Origin: Cupriavidus taiwanensis
GTDB taxonomy: Bacteria > Pseudomonadota > Gammaproteobacteria > Burkholderiales > Burkholderiaceae
Length of the DNA: 64,000 nt
Assembly (NCBI RefSeq): GCF_900250075.1
Contig: NZ_LT977070.1
Coordinates: 1,116,001 to 1,180,000 of the forward strand
Direction of reading: 5' to 3'
Shown here: positions 30,014 to 41,496 of the stretch, in pieces
Layout of the letters: every line of letters begins with the position of its first letter
Numbering within the stretch: position 1 is the first letter of the stretch
Program-made: the position numbers and the translations under genes
Notes under the pieces: generated by a model
What the model was told of the DNA's origin: nothing
The model's input: only the letters and a program-made list of their open reading frames with translations
Databases searched by the model: none

Positions 30014-30045
30014 AGCCGAAGGATGGCTTGGCGCTGGTTTTCTCA

Positions 30046-30067
30046 CCTCTCCCGCAAGCGGGAGAGG
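30046..30067. repeat. Palindromic intergenic repeat, copy 2
   Basis: Arms CCTCTCCCGC (30046-30055) and GCGGGAGAGG (30058-30067) around AA. The following GGAGCACACAAGCGGTT matches the flank of copy 1 at 10837-10860. It lies between fbpA and the convergent HEAT-like gene. Confidence 0.75.
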
Positions 30068-30109
30068 GAGCACACAAGCGGTTGCTGAGGTGTCAGCAGC
30101 CAGACGCGG

Positions 30110-30781
30110 TCACAGCAAGAACCGCTTGTTCCCCGTCACCTGCGTCGGTTCGACCTTGCGGAACGTCAGCTTGACACTGCTGTTGAGCCGCCGCCCCGCC
30201 TGCCGCCGCACCAGCGCCCGATGCAGCAGTCCCTTGTGGCCGACCGTGCCTTCGGCATAGGGCTGGTCCGAGGTCGAGCCCAGCGCCATTGCCGCCAGCG
30301 CCTGGTTGCGCTCCGCGGCGCTCTTCTCCAGCAGCTTGTCCAGCGCCATGCGCGCCCGCACCTGTGCCGCCAGCGCGGTATCGGCCGGGTTGGCGCGGGC
30401 GCGCTCGGCATCCCATGGCAGTTGCACCTTGCCGGCCAGCCGGCGCAGCGCGGCGCGCAGTTCGGCGCCGTCCATGCGGGTTTCCTGCACGATCCACACG
30501 GCATCGTGGCGCACCGTCGCCTCGGCATCGGCCATGCGGCGCACCAGCGCCGGCTGCAGCGCCGGCGCCGAGAATTGCCGCGCGCGGCGGATCGCATTGA
30601 GGGCGATGCGGCGTACCTGCGGGTTGGCATGGTCGAACAGGTCGTCGATCACGCGCGCGGCGGCGTCGGCCGCGCCGATCATCTCGGCCAGCTGTCCGGC
30701 CAGCGAGACTTCTTCCACGCCGCTCAGCCTGTTGCGGCTGAGCCGGTTCAACTTGAACAGCAGGATGTGATATCGCAGCAT
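30110..30781 (-). CDS. HEAT-repeat-like helical protein, function unknown
   Basis: A 223-residue cytoplasmic protein starting MLRYHILLFKLNRLSRNRLSG. Its middle is built of short helical pairs reminiscent of HEAT/armadillo repeats (IDDLFDHANPQVRRIALNAIRRA, RRMADAEATVRHDAVWIV). A basic C-terminus (KLTFRKVEPTQVTGNKRFLL) may bind nucleic acid or membrane. An in-frame start at 30802 would add seven residues; neither has a strong ribosome-binding site. It separates fbpA from fbpB but runs toward fbpA. I do not recognise a named family. Confidence 0.65.
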   Translation of the reverse strand: MLRYHILLFKLNRLSRNRLSGVEEVSLAGQLAEMIGAADAAARVIDDLFDHANPQVRRIALNAIRRARQFSAPALQPALVRRMADAEATVRHDAVWIVQETRMDGAELRAALRRLAGKVQLPWDAERARANPADTALAAQVRARMALDKLLEKSAAERNQALAAMALGSTSDQPYAEGTVGHKGLLHRALVRRQAGRRLNSSVKLTFRKVEPTQVTGNKRFLL

Positions 30782-30886
30782 AGGCTCTTGCGCGGCGGGC
30801 ATGCCGCGGGTCGCGCCCGGGCGGATGCCGGGCCATAAGAGGCTATCGGCGCGGGGCGGGCGCGACTTGAGCGAGACCGGGGCGGC

Positions 30887-32530
30887 TCAGTGCTGCGCCT
30901 GGCGGCGGATCGTGCGCGACAGCACGATCACCGGCAGCAGCCCGACCGCGACGATCACCAGCGAGGCGGTGGCGGCCTCGGTCAGGCGTTCGTCGGCGGC
31001 CAGGTTGTAGGCCTGCACCGCCAGCGTGTCGAAATTGAACGGCCGCATCACGAAGGTCGCCGGCAATTCCTTCATTACGTCGACAAAGACGATCAGCGCG
31101 GCGGTCAGCAGGCTGCCGCGCAGCATCGGCAAATGCACGCGCCGCAGCGTGGCGCCGGGGCCGTGGCCCAGGCTGCGCGCGGCGGCGTCCATGCTGGGCG
31201 TGATCTTGCCCAGCCCGGCATTGACGGTCTGCAGCGCCACGCCCAGGAAGCGCACCAGCAGCGCGTAGACCAGCGCGGCGATGCCGCCGGTCAGCAGCAG
31301 CCCCACCGAGACCCCGAACTGCTGCTGCAGCCAGGCCGACAGCGCATTGTCGAGTCGCGCCACCGGCACCAGCACGCCCACCGCGATGACGGAGCCCGGC
31401 AGCGCATAGCCCATGCCGCAGACCCGGGTCAGGCCGCGCATCAGCCAGCTGCGCTTGCCGTTGACGGCGCGCGCGGCATAGCCAACCGCCAGCGCGACCG
31501 CCACCGCCGCCAGCGCGGTGGCGCTGGCCAGCAGGAAGCTGTTGCGCACCAGGCCGACAAAGCGCGGGCCGAACTGTGCGTCGCCATCGGTAAAGGCCAT
31601 GCGGCACAGCATCAGCGCGGGCACCACGAAGCCCAGCAGCACCGGCACCAGGCACGCCGCCAGCGCCAGCCAGCCGCGTGCGCCGTCCAGGGTCCAGGCC
31701 GCGGCGCGGCGCTGGTTGCCGAACACCTGCGCGCGGCCGCGGCTGGCGCGCTCCATCAGCAGGATCGCGGCGACGAACAGCAGCATGCAGGCCGACAGCT
31801 GCGCCGCGGCGTTCTTGTCGCCCAGCGAGAACCAGGCGCGGTAGATGCCGGTGGAGAAAGTCGGGATGGCGAAATAGGCGACGGTGCCGAAGTCCGCCAG
31901 CGTTTCCATCATCGCCAGCGCGGTGCCGGCGACGATGCCCGGTCGCGCCAGCGGCAGCACCACGCGCCAGAGCCGGCTCCAGGCGCCATGGCCGAGCAGG
32001 CGCGCGGCCTCGAGCGTGTTCTGGGTCTGCTGCAGGAAGGCGGCGCGCGCGGTCAGGTAGACGTACGGGTACAGCACCAGCGAGAACAGCGCGATCGCGC
32101 CGCCGAGCGAGCGGATTTCGGGAAACCAGTAGTCGCGGGCGCGCCAGCCGGTCAGCTCCCGCAGCCAGCCTTGCACCGGGCCGGCGAACTGCAGCGCGTC
32201 GGTGTAGGCGTAGGCGATCACGTAGGCCGGCATCGCCATCGGCAGCACCAGCGCCCATTCCATCACGGCATGGCCGGGAAAGCGGTAGGTCGAGACCAGC
32301 CACGCGGTGGTCACGCCCAGCAGCAGCACCCCCGTGGCCACGCCGCATAGCAGCCAGACGGTATTGAGCACGTATTCGGCCAGCACCGTGTCGAGCAGGT
32401 GGCGCCAGGTGTCGCCGGCGGGCAGGAGCACGGCCGAGGCGATCACCAGAACCGGCACGGCAATCAGCAGCGCCATCGCCACGGTGGCCAGGGTCAGGGG
32501 ATGGAAGCGGCGGCGGCTGGACAGGAGCAT
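30887..32530 (-). CDS. fbpB: Ferric-iron ABC transporter, fused permease
   Basis: A 547-residue inner-membrane protein with about twelve transmembrane helices, formed by two fused permease units as in FbpB/SfuB. Each half has an EAA loop that contacts the ATPase: EAARLLGHGAWSRLWRVVLPLARPG and DAAARSLGHGPGATLRRVHLPMLRG. Other family segments are FGTVAYFAIPTFSTGIYRAWF and DVMKELPATFVMRPFNFDTLA. It transports ferric iron delivered by FbpA. It is divergent from fbpC, with 153 bases between them. Confidence 0.92.
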   Translation of the reverse strand: MLLSSRRRFHPLTLATVAMALLIAVPVLVIASAVLLPAGDTWRHLLDTVLAEYVLNTVWLLCGVATGVLLLGVTTAWLVSTYRFPGHAVMEWALVLPMAMPAYVIAYAYTDALQFAGPVQGWLRELTGWRARDYWFPEIRSLGGAIALFSLVLYPYVYLTARAAFLQQTQNTLEAARLLGHGAWSRLWRVVLPLARPGIVAGTALAMMETLADFGTVAYFAIPTFSTGIYRAWFSLGDKNAAAQLSACMLLFVAAILLMERASRGRAQVFGNQRRAAAWTLDGARGWLALAACLVPVLLGFVVPALMLCRMAFTDGDAQFGPRFVGLVRNSFLLASATALAAVAVALAVGYAARAVNGKRSWLMRGLTRVCGMGYALPGSVIAVGVLVPVARLDNALSAWLQQQFGVSVGLLLTGGIAALVYALLVRFLGVALQTVNAGLGKITPSMDAAARSLGHGPGATLRRVHLPMLRGSLLTAALIVFVDVMKELPATFVMRPFNFDTLAVQAYNLAADERLTEAATASLVIVAVGLLPVIVLSRTIRRQAQH

Positions 32531-32671
32531 GCGCGGGAACGGTGAGCAAAGTGCCGCCCGCCGAACCTTTGCCTGGCGGCGCGGTGTGCGGGCTGACGCA
32601 TTCTAGCAATGCCGGCGACGTAGGCGCGCCGGACGAAGCTGGGACACCGGCCGCACGGGCCGGCACGTCCC

Positions 32672-32677
32672 TATAAT
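32672..32677 (+). promoter_or_regulatory. Perfect -10 box six bases before the fbpC ATG (leaderless configuration)
   Basis: TATAAT at 32672-32677 with ATG at 32684. A start of transcription about seven bases past the box would fall on or beside the ATG, so the mRNA would be leaderless. No Shine-Dalgarno sequence precedes the ATG. No -35 match is visible. Confidence 0.5.
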
Positions 32678-32683
32678 GCGCAC

Positions 32684-33817
32684 ATGCGAACCGATTCCTA
32701 TTCACGCCTGCCCGGCACCCAGGCCCGCACTCGGCCGGCTACCCGTGCCGATGCTCCGGATGCGTCCGTCCCGGCTCCGGCTGTCATCGAGGTGGAGCGT
32801 ATCCGTCATGCCTTCGGCCGCCATGCCGTGGTCAAGGGCCTGTCTTTCTCGGTGGCGCGCGGCCATATCGCCTGCCTGCTGGGGCCCAGCGGCTGCGGCA
32901 AGACTACGGTGCTGCGCGCGATCGCGGGCTTCGAGCCGCTGCAGGACGGACGCATCTTGCTGGACGGGCAGACCGTGTCCTCTTCCGGGACGCTGCTGGC
33001 GCCGGAGCAGCGCCGCATCGGCATGGTGTTCCAGGACTACGCGCTGTTTCCGCATCTGGACGTGGCTGCCAACGTCGGCTTCGGCCTGATCCGCGCCAGC
33101 CGCGCCGAGCGCACGGCGCGGGTGGACGAGGTGTTGCGGCTGGTGGGCCTGGCCGGTGCCGGCCGCCAGTACCCGCACGAACTGTCAGGCGGCCAGCAGC
33201 AGCGCGTCGCGCTGGCACGCGCGCTGGCGCCGCGCCCGGAGCTGCTGCTGCTCGACGAGCCGTTCTCCAACCTCGACGTCGACCTGCGCGAACGCCTGAG
33301 CCTGGAAGTGCGCGCGATCCTGAAGGCGCAGGGCACCACCGCCATCCTGGTCACGCATGACCAGCACGAGGCTTTCGCCATGGCCGACGAGATCGGCGTG
33401 ATGCACGACGGCGTGATCGAGCAATGGGGCAGCGCGCACGACCTGTATCACCGTCCGGCGTCGCGCTTTGTCGCCGGCTTTATCGGCCAGGGCGTGCTGA
33501 TGGCGGGGCGCGTGCGCGATACCGCTCAGATCGAACTGGAACTGGGCCTGCTGCGCCCCGCCGTGCCGCTGGACCTGCCGGCCGGCGCGGCAGTCGACGT
33601 GCTGGTGCGCCCCGACGACATCATCCACGACGACGCCAGCCCGATGCGTGCCGAGGTGGTGCACAAGGCCTTCCGCGGCGCCGAGATCCTGTACACGCTG
33701 CGCCTGGCCAGCGGCGGCCGCGTGCTGGCGCTGGTGCCCTCGCACCACAACCACGCGGTGGGCGAGCGCATCGGCATCCGCGTCGAGATCGAGGACGTGG
33801 TGGCGTTTGCCGCCTGA
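32684..33817 (+). CDS. fbpC: Ferric-iron ABC transporter, ATP-binding protein
   Basis: A 377-residue ATPase of the FbpC/PotA type. It shows Walker A GPSGCGKTT, Q-loop MVFQDYALFPHLDV, signature LSGGQQQRVALARAL, Walker B LLLLDEPFSNLDV, switch His in LVTHDQHEAF, and a C-terminal TOBE/regulatory region (VDVLVRPDDIIHDD). About 33 residues of unconserved, Ala/Thr/Arg-rich sequence precede the usual domain start (VIEVERIRHAFG), an unusual extension. It drives iron import by FbpAB. A TATAAT box only six bases upstream suggests a leaderless transcript. Confidence 0.92.
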   Translation: MRTDSYSRLPGTQARTRPATRADAPDASVPAPAVIEVERIRHAFGRHAVVKGLSFSVARGHIACLLGPSGCGKTTVLRAIAGFEPLQDGRILLDGQTVSSSGTLLAPEQRRIGMVFQDYALFPHLDVAANVGFGLIRASRAERTARVDEVLRLVGLAGAGRQYPHELSGGQQQRVALARALAPRPELLLLDEPFSNLDVDLRERLSLEVRAILKAQGTTAILVTHDQHEAFAMADEIGVMHDGVIEQWGSAHDLYHRPASRFVAGFIGQGVLMAGRVRDTAQIELELGLLRPAVPLDLPAGAAVDVLVRPDDIIHDDASPMRAEVVHKAFRGAEILYTLRLASGGRVLALVPSHHNHAVGERIGIRVEIEDVVAFAA

Positions 33818-33896
33818 GCGCGCGCGCAATCGCGCCGGTGCCGATGGTCTACACTGTGGCGTTCTGCATCTTGCGCACTGACAGGGCCTGACTACC

Positions 33897-36666
<2,770 letters not shown>

Positions 36667-36707
36667 GGCGCGGCAATAAGGCGCCAAAAAAATCTGCCGC
36701 CAGCCTC

Positions 36708-36737
36708 TTGCATCGGCTGGCGGAGCATGGCTATAAT
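36708..36737 (+). promoter_or_regulatory. Promoter of tRNA-Ser
   Basis: TTGCAT (36708-36713) and a perfect TATAAT (36732-36737) are separated by 18 bases. Predicted transcription starts about 24 bases before the mature tRNA. Confidence 0.65.
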
Positions 36738-36767
36738 CTCGGTTTCGCCACACGGCAACAAGTTACC

Positions 36768-36857
<90 letters not shown>

Positions 36858-37054
36858 AAACAAGAAGCTGTCGGCATCGACCACCGGCAGGCAACAACAG
36901 CGTAGTAAAACTCAGGCCGACGCCCACGAAAGTGCGCGTCGGTTTTGTTTTTTTCCGCGGCCGGTTTTGTGCTGCGGCCACGGGTGGCGACAGGGTGGCG
37001 GCGCGCGCCGGCCGGTGCACTATCATGGCGATCCGCAACGCAGGATGCCGCACC

Positions 37055-37981
37055 ATGACCCAGCCCACCGACAAAGCAGCCGCCTCACCGGCCTCACCGG
37101 CCTCCCAGGTCTTTCATGGCGATCCGTCCGAACTGCCGGCCGATCCCGGCCTGGTCTACGGCATGCCGTACCGGCACTACAAGGGCGGCGCCTATACGGC
37201 GGTAGGCGTCGGGCGCTTCGAGGCCGACCTGGCGCCGGTGGTGGTCTACCGCGCCATGCGCGATCCGTCCTTGCTGTGGGTGCGCCGCGCCGATGTGTTC
37301 AGCGAGCCGGTGGCGACGCCGCAGGGCGAGGTGCCGCGCTTCGCGCCCGACTGGCCCGCGGCGCTGGCCTGCCTGGATTTCCTGCCGCGCCAGGCGGTGC
37401 TCGACGTGCTGGCGCTGCACGACACGCCGTACCGCCGCTACCACGACCGCCGCCATATCCTGGAGATGTTTGAGGCCGCCCATGTGCGCGGCGTGACGCT
37501 GGACCGCGCGCAGGCGCTGGCGGTGCTGTGCCACGACGCGGTCTATGTGCCGGGCTGCGAGTACAACGAGGCTGCCTCGGCCGCCATGATCGAATCCGTT
37601 GCGCCAGGTGAAGCACGCGCGGTGCTGGAACGTGCCGCGCGGATCGTGCTCGATACGCGCGACCATCGACCCAGCTGCGCGGGCGCGGACACCGTGCTCG
37701 ATCTCGACCTGCTCAGGCTGGCCGCGCCGCCGGACGTGTTCGACGGCCACAGCCTCGACGTCTTCGCCGAAAACCGCGCCTTGCTGGCCGCGCGCACCGG
37801 CTTGCAGGGCGATGCGCTGTGGGCCGAGTTCATGCGCCGCCGCGCGGCATTCCTGGGCCACCTGGCGCAGCGCCCGCGACTGTTCCTGACCGCGGCGTTC
37901 GCCGATTGCGAGCGCCCGGCCCGAGCCAATCTCGCCAGGATCGGCGCCAGCGCCGGCACCGCGGAGGCCGCCGGTGGCTGA
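37055..37981 (+). CDS. DUF1653 domain fused to a metal-dependent HD-like phosphohydrolase
   Basis: A 308-residue protein with two parts. Residues about 20-95 form a DUF1653-type beta domain (PGLVYGMPYRHYKGGAYTAVGVGRFEADLAPVVVYRAM). Residues about 120-300 resemble the COG4339 family of predicted HD phosphohydrolases: YRRYHDRRHILEMF, AVLCHDAVYVPGCEYNEAASAAMIE and a later helical region. The His/Asp residues of HDRRH and CHD would bind metal. No substrate is known. An in-frame ATG at 37025 is the alternative start. The gene overlaps the following PAP2 gene by eight bases. Confidence 0.72.
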   Translation: MTQPTDKAAASPASPASQVFHGDPSELPADPGLVYGMPYRHYKGGAYTAVGVGRFEADLAPVVVYRAMRDPSLLWVRRADVFSEPVATPQGEVPRFAPDWPAALACLDFLPRQAVLDVLALHDTPYRRYHDRRHILEMFEAAHVRGVTLDRAQALAVLCHDAVYVPGCEYNEAASAAMIESVAPGEARAVLERAARIVLDTRDHRPSCAGADTVLDLDLLRLAAPPDVFDGHSLDVFAENRALLAARTGLQGDALWAEFMRRRAAFLGHLAQRPRLFLTAAFADCERPARANLARIGASAGTAEAAGG

Positions 37982-39104
37982 CGCGCCGGCGCGCGCGGTC
38001 GCCCTGGTGCAGGCCTGGCTTACGCCGGGCACGGCGCTGGGTCTGCTTGCGCTGTTCGCGCTGGTGACGCTGCTGCTGCTGGGCCTGGTGCCGCTGCTGG
38101 TGGCGCTGTTGCGGCCCGTGGTGCGCTGGCTGGACCGCTGGCGCGTGTGGGGCGCGGGCGCACTGTCGGCGCGCGTGGCGGCGCGGCCGCGGCGGCTGGA
38201 CGCGCTTACGCTGCGCGTGCTGGAGCGCGACGTGGCCGAGCTGCTGCTGGTGCTGCTCGCCGGCGCCGTGCTGCTGGCGTGCGGCAGCGCGCTGTTCTGG
38301 CTGGCCGGCGAGGTCGCGGAAAACGCGGACGTGGTGCGCCTCGACCAGCAGGTGTACGCGGGCCTGCGCGCCTTGCGCAGCGACTGGCTCGACCTGGCAA
38401 TGGTGGCCGTGACCGAGCTCGGCGGCGGGCGCATTTCGGTGGCGGTGGGCGTGGCGGTGTTCGCGTGGCTGTGCTGGCGCCGGGCCTGGATCGTGGCGCT
38501 GTACTGGGCGGCCGCGCTGCTCGGCGCGCGCGCCTGCGTGATGGCGCTCAAGCTCGGCATGGCGCGGGTGCGTCCGGCCAGCATCTACAGCGGCCTCGAG
38601 TCGTATTCCTTCCCCAGCGGCCACGCCACCAGCAGCATGGTCACCTACGGCTTCCTGGCCTTCCTGATGTGCCTGCGCCAGCCGTGGCGCGTGCGCATTC
38701 CGGTGCTGGCGCTGACCGTGGTGGCGGTGGCGGCGATCGGCGTGTCGCGGCTGTACCTGGGCATGCACTGGCTGTCCGACGTGGCCGCGGGCTATGCGCT
38801 CGGGCTGGCGTGGATCGCGCTGCTGGGCACGGCCTACCGCACGCTGCACGGACCGGCGCCGCGGGGCTCGGTGGCGCCGTCGCGGCTCGGTGTGGTGGCG
38901 GCGGTTGCAGTGGTGGCGGCGTTCGGCTACGTGGCGTGGTTCCGGCTGCCGGACACGCTCGAGCGCTATCGCCAGGCCGGCGCGGCTACGCTGGCGTCGC
39001 CGCCGCTTCCGCCTCGGGTGCTGGCGGCAGGCGCGACACCAGCAACTGGTCGATCTTGTGATGGTCGATGTCCAGCACTTCGAAGCGATAGCCCGCCACG
39101 GTGA
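37974..39104 (+). CDS. PAP2-superfamily membrane phosphatase
   Basis: A 376-residue inner-membrane protein. The PAP2 active site is complete: KLGMARVRP (KxxxxxxRP), PSGHATSS, and SRLYLGMHWLSDVAAG (SRxxxxxHxxxD). An N-terminal helical region of about 130 residues precedes it. Such enzymes dephosphorylate lipid phosphates, including undecaprenyl pyrophosphate or phosphatidate; the substrate here is unknown. The GTG start at 37974 overlaps the HD gene stop, suggesting coupling. The last ~40 residues (after TLERYRQAGAATLAS) are encoded antisense to the end of the CorC-type gene and are probably not conserved. Confidence 0.85.
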   Translation: MADAPARAVALVQAWLTPGTALGLLALFALVTLLLLGLVPLLVALLRPVVRWLDRWRVWGAGALSARVAARPRRLDALTLRVLERDVAELLLVLLAGAVLLACGSALFWLAGEVAENADVVRLDQQVYAGLRALRSDWLDLAMVAVTELGGGRISVAVGVAVFAWLCWRRAWIVALYWAAALLGARACVMALKLGMARVRPASIYSGLESYSFPSGHATSSMVTYGFLAFLMCLRQPWRVRIPVLALTVVAVAAIGVSRLYLGMHWLSDVAAGYALGLAWIALLGTAYRTLHGPAPRGSVAPSRLGVVAAVAVVAAFGYVAWFRLPDTLERYRQAGAATLASPPLPPRVLAAGATPATGRSCDGRCPALRSDSPPR

Positions 39105-40305
39105 TCGACTCAGACTTCTTCGGGATGCGCTTGAGCGCATAGATCACCAGCCCGGCCGCGGTATCGACGTAGTCTTCGCCTGGCAGCGTATCCAGCTCCA
39201 GCGCCTTCTTCAGGTCGACCAGCGGCGTCAGGCCATCGACCAGCCACGAGCTGTCGTCGCGCCGCACGATCTGCTCGTCTTCGCTGGAATAGAGGATGTC
39301 GCCCATCAGCGCGCCGACGATGTCGTCCAGCGTGACGATGCCCACCACCAGCCCGTATTCGTTCATGACCACGGCAAAGCTCTGGTGCATCTCGCGAAAG
39401 CGCGTCAGCGATTCGGACAGGGTCAGCGTGTCGGGGATCACCAGCACGTTCTTGTCGTGGTGGCGGCCGATGTTGCCCATCACCGCGGCGCTTTCATCGG
39501 CCAGCAGCAGCTGCAGGATGTCCTTGGAATCGATATAGCCCTGCACGTCGTCGAGGTCGTGCCCGCACACCGGATATTGCGCGTGCGGCTGGTTGACCAG
39601 CTTGCGGCGCACGCTGTCGGCGGGTTCGTCCAGGCTCAGGTAGACCACCTCGTCGCGCGGCGTCATGATCGCGGTGATGCCCTTGAAGTCGAGCTCGAAC
39701 ACGTTCTCGATCAGATGCAGCTCATGCTTGTGCAGCACGCCGGCCTCGGCGCCGGCATCGACCATCGCGGCGATGTCCTCGGTGGTGATCTGGTCGACCG
39801 GCTTGGTCGGCAGCCGCAGCAGGCGCAGCATGGCATCGGCGGCGGCGTTGAAGACCCACACCAGCGGCCTGAGCACGCGCAGCAGCGTCAGCATCGGGTC
39901 GATCACCGCCAGCGCGCAGGCCTCGGGAAAGGTCATGGCGATGCGCTTGGGGATCAGGTCGGCGAACTGGATGAACAGCAGCGTCACGATCAGGAACGAG
40001 CCGATATTGGCGACGCGCTGCGCGTGCACCACCTGCATGTAGGGCGACAGCGTTTCCAGCAGCAGGTCGGACACATGCTTCTCGCCCAGGATACCGGCCA
40101 GGATGGCGACGCTGTTCACGCCGATCTGCACGATGGTGAAGAAATTCCCGGGCTCTTCCTTGAGCAGCAGCACGCGCGTGGCGCGGCCGTCGCCGCGTTC
40201 GGACAGCACTTGCAGCTTGGTGCGGCGGGCAGCGGTCAGCGCGATCTCGGAGATCGAGAAAAAGGCGCTGACAAGGACGAGCACGATCAGGGTCAGGACG
40301 AACAT
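38986..40305 (-). CDS. CorC/HlyC-type transporter-associated protein (CNNM/DUF21 with CBS pair)
   Basis: A 439-residue membrane protein with a DUF21/CNNM domain of about four helices (MFVLTLIVLVLVSAFFSISEIAL through residue ~190). It continues with a CBS-domain pair (ITAIMTPRDEVVYLSLDEP and VMNEYGLVVGIVTLDDIVGALMG) and a C-terminal CorC_HlyC domain (YVDTAAGLVIYALKRIPKKSESI). Members such as YtfL/PaeA act in magnesium, cobalt or polyamine efflux. It runs toward the PAP2 gene and overlaps its 3' end by 119 bases. Confidence 0.9.
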   Translation of the reverse strand: MFVLTLIVLVLVSAFFSISEIALTAARRTKLQVLSERGDGRATRVLLLKEEPGNFFTIVQIGVNSVAILAGILGEKHVSDLLLETLSPYMQVVHAQRVANIGSFLIVTLLFIQFADLIPKRIAMTFPEACALAVIDPMLTLLRVLRPLVWVFNAAADAMLRLLRLPTKPVDQITTEDIAAMVDAGAEAGVLHKHELHLIENVFELDFKGITAIMTPRDEVVYLSLDEPADSVRRKLVNQPHAQYPVCGHDLDDVQGYIDSKDILQLLLADESAAVMGNIGRHHDKNVLVIPDTLTLSESLTRFREMHQSFAVVMNEYGLVVGIVTLDDIVGALMGDILYSSEDEQIVRRDDSSWLVDGLTPLVDLKKALELDTLPGEDYVDTAAGLVIYALKRIPKKSESITVAGYRFEVLDIDHHKIDQLLVSRLPPAPEAEAAATPA

Positions 40306-40388
40306 GGGCAGGATTGCGCTGGCAGGTTGTGCCTGCAGGCGGCTTGATGATGGTGCACGGCGCGCGCGGCTGTCAATCTGTGTTCCGC

Positions 40389-41354
40389 TTAGTCGCGGCG
40401 CCTGGCGGGGGCGGCGTCGAAGCTTGCCGTCGGCGCTTCCAGCCGTTGCGGCAGCGTTGCCGCCAGCGCCGCGGCGGCCTGCGCGAACTGCGCGTGCAGG
40501 TCGTCGGCCAGGCTGGAGCCGGCGCGGTGGCTGGCGCGCAGCATCTGGATCTCGAACGGCAGCACCGGCGCCACGTCATGCAGCGCGACGCGCTCCGGGC
40601 TGGCGCTGAGCGCGGTGTACTGGTCCAGCAGCGTCAGGCCCAGGCCGGCGTCGACCAGCGCCAGCGCCAGCGAGTAGGTCTGAACCTCCAGCGTCGAGCG
40701 CGGCTCCAGCGCGTGCCGCGCCAGGGTCTGGCGCACCAGCAGGCCCAGCGAACTGTTGTCGTCATAGCCGATAAAGGGGCGTTCCATCAGCCGCTGCATC
40801 GGCACCACGCGGCGGCGCCCGCCGGCGGGCAGCGGCTGCGCGCGCGGCACCGCCAGCAGCATGCGGCCGCTCGCCACCGGCTCGCTCGAGATGGCTTCGT
40901 GGCGGGGCGGGGCGAAGGCAAAGCCGAGGTCGATCTGGTTGGCCAGCAGTGCATCGACGATCTCGTCGGTATGGTGCGTCAGCACCTGCACCTGGGTGTC
41001 GGGGTGGCGCGCGCAGAAGCTGCGCACCGCCGGCACCAGCAGCGGGTTGGCCAGGCTCGGCGTGGCGGCCACGCGCAGCCGGCCCGTGCCCTTGTGGCGC
41101 AGGCTTTCCGAGACCCGGCGCACGCGTTCGATCTCGCCATATAGCCTTTCGACATCCCCATACAGCGCGTTGGCCTCGGGCGTGGCCTGCAGCCGTCCGC
41201 GCACGCGCTCGAACAGGCGGAAGCCGAGCGAGGTCTCGGCATGCTGCAGCACACGCGTGACCACCGGCTGCGATACGTGCAGCAGGCGCGCGGCCTCGCT
41301 GACGGTGCCGGTCAGCATCACGGCGCGGAACACTTCGATCTGGCGCAGGCGCAT
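40389..41354 (-). CDS. LysR-family transcriptional regulator
   Basis: A 321-residue LysR regulator. The N-terminal helix-turn-helix reads MRLRQIEVFRAVMLTGTVSEAARLLHVSQPVVTRVLQHAE. The substrate-binding domain (about 90-300) includes GRLRVAATPSLANPLLVPAVRSF and the Rossmann-like second half. The 142-base gap to the divergent DadA-like gene is the usual place of its own control region, so that gene is its likely target. An effector such as an amino acid is plausible but not shown. Confidence 0.9.
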   Translation of the reverse strand: MRLRQIEVFRAVMLTGTVSEAARLLHVSQPVVTRVLQHAETSLGFRLFERVRGRLQATPEANALYGDVERLYGEIERVRRVSESLRHKGTGRLRVAATPSLANPLLVPAVRSFCARHPDTQVQVLTHHTDEIVDALLANQIDLGFAFAPPRHEAISSEPVASGRMLLAVPRAQPLPAGGRRRVVPMQRLMERPFIGYDDNSSLGLLVRQTLARHALEPRSTLEVQTYSLALALVDAGLGLTLLDQYTALSASPERVALHDVAPVLPFEIQMLRASHRAGSSLADDLHAQFAQAAAALAATLPQRLEAPTASFDAAPARRRD

Positions 41355-41496
41355 GGCATCGCGGGGTAGTGGAGAGGGGGCGCAAGGCTGCGGGGGCAGC
41401 CATAGCCTGAAGACATATTCTGGCACGTATTCGCATTGGGCAAGCCGGCGCGCTTGCACTACGCTCTGCCTGATGGACGCAAGCAAGGGAAAGGCA

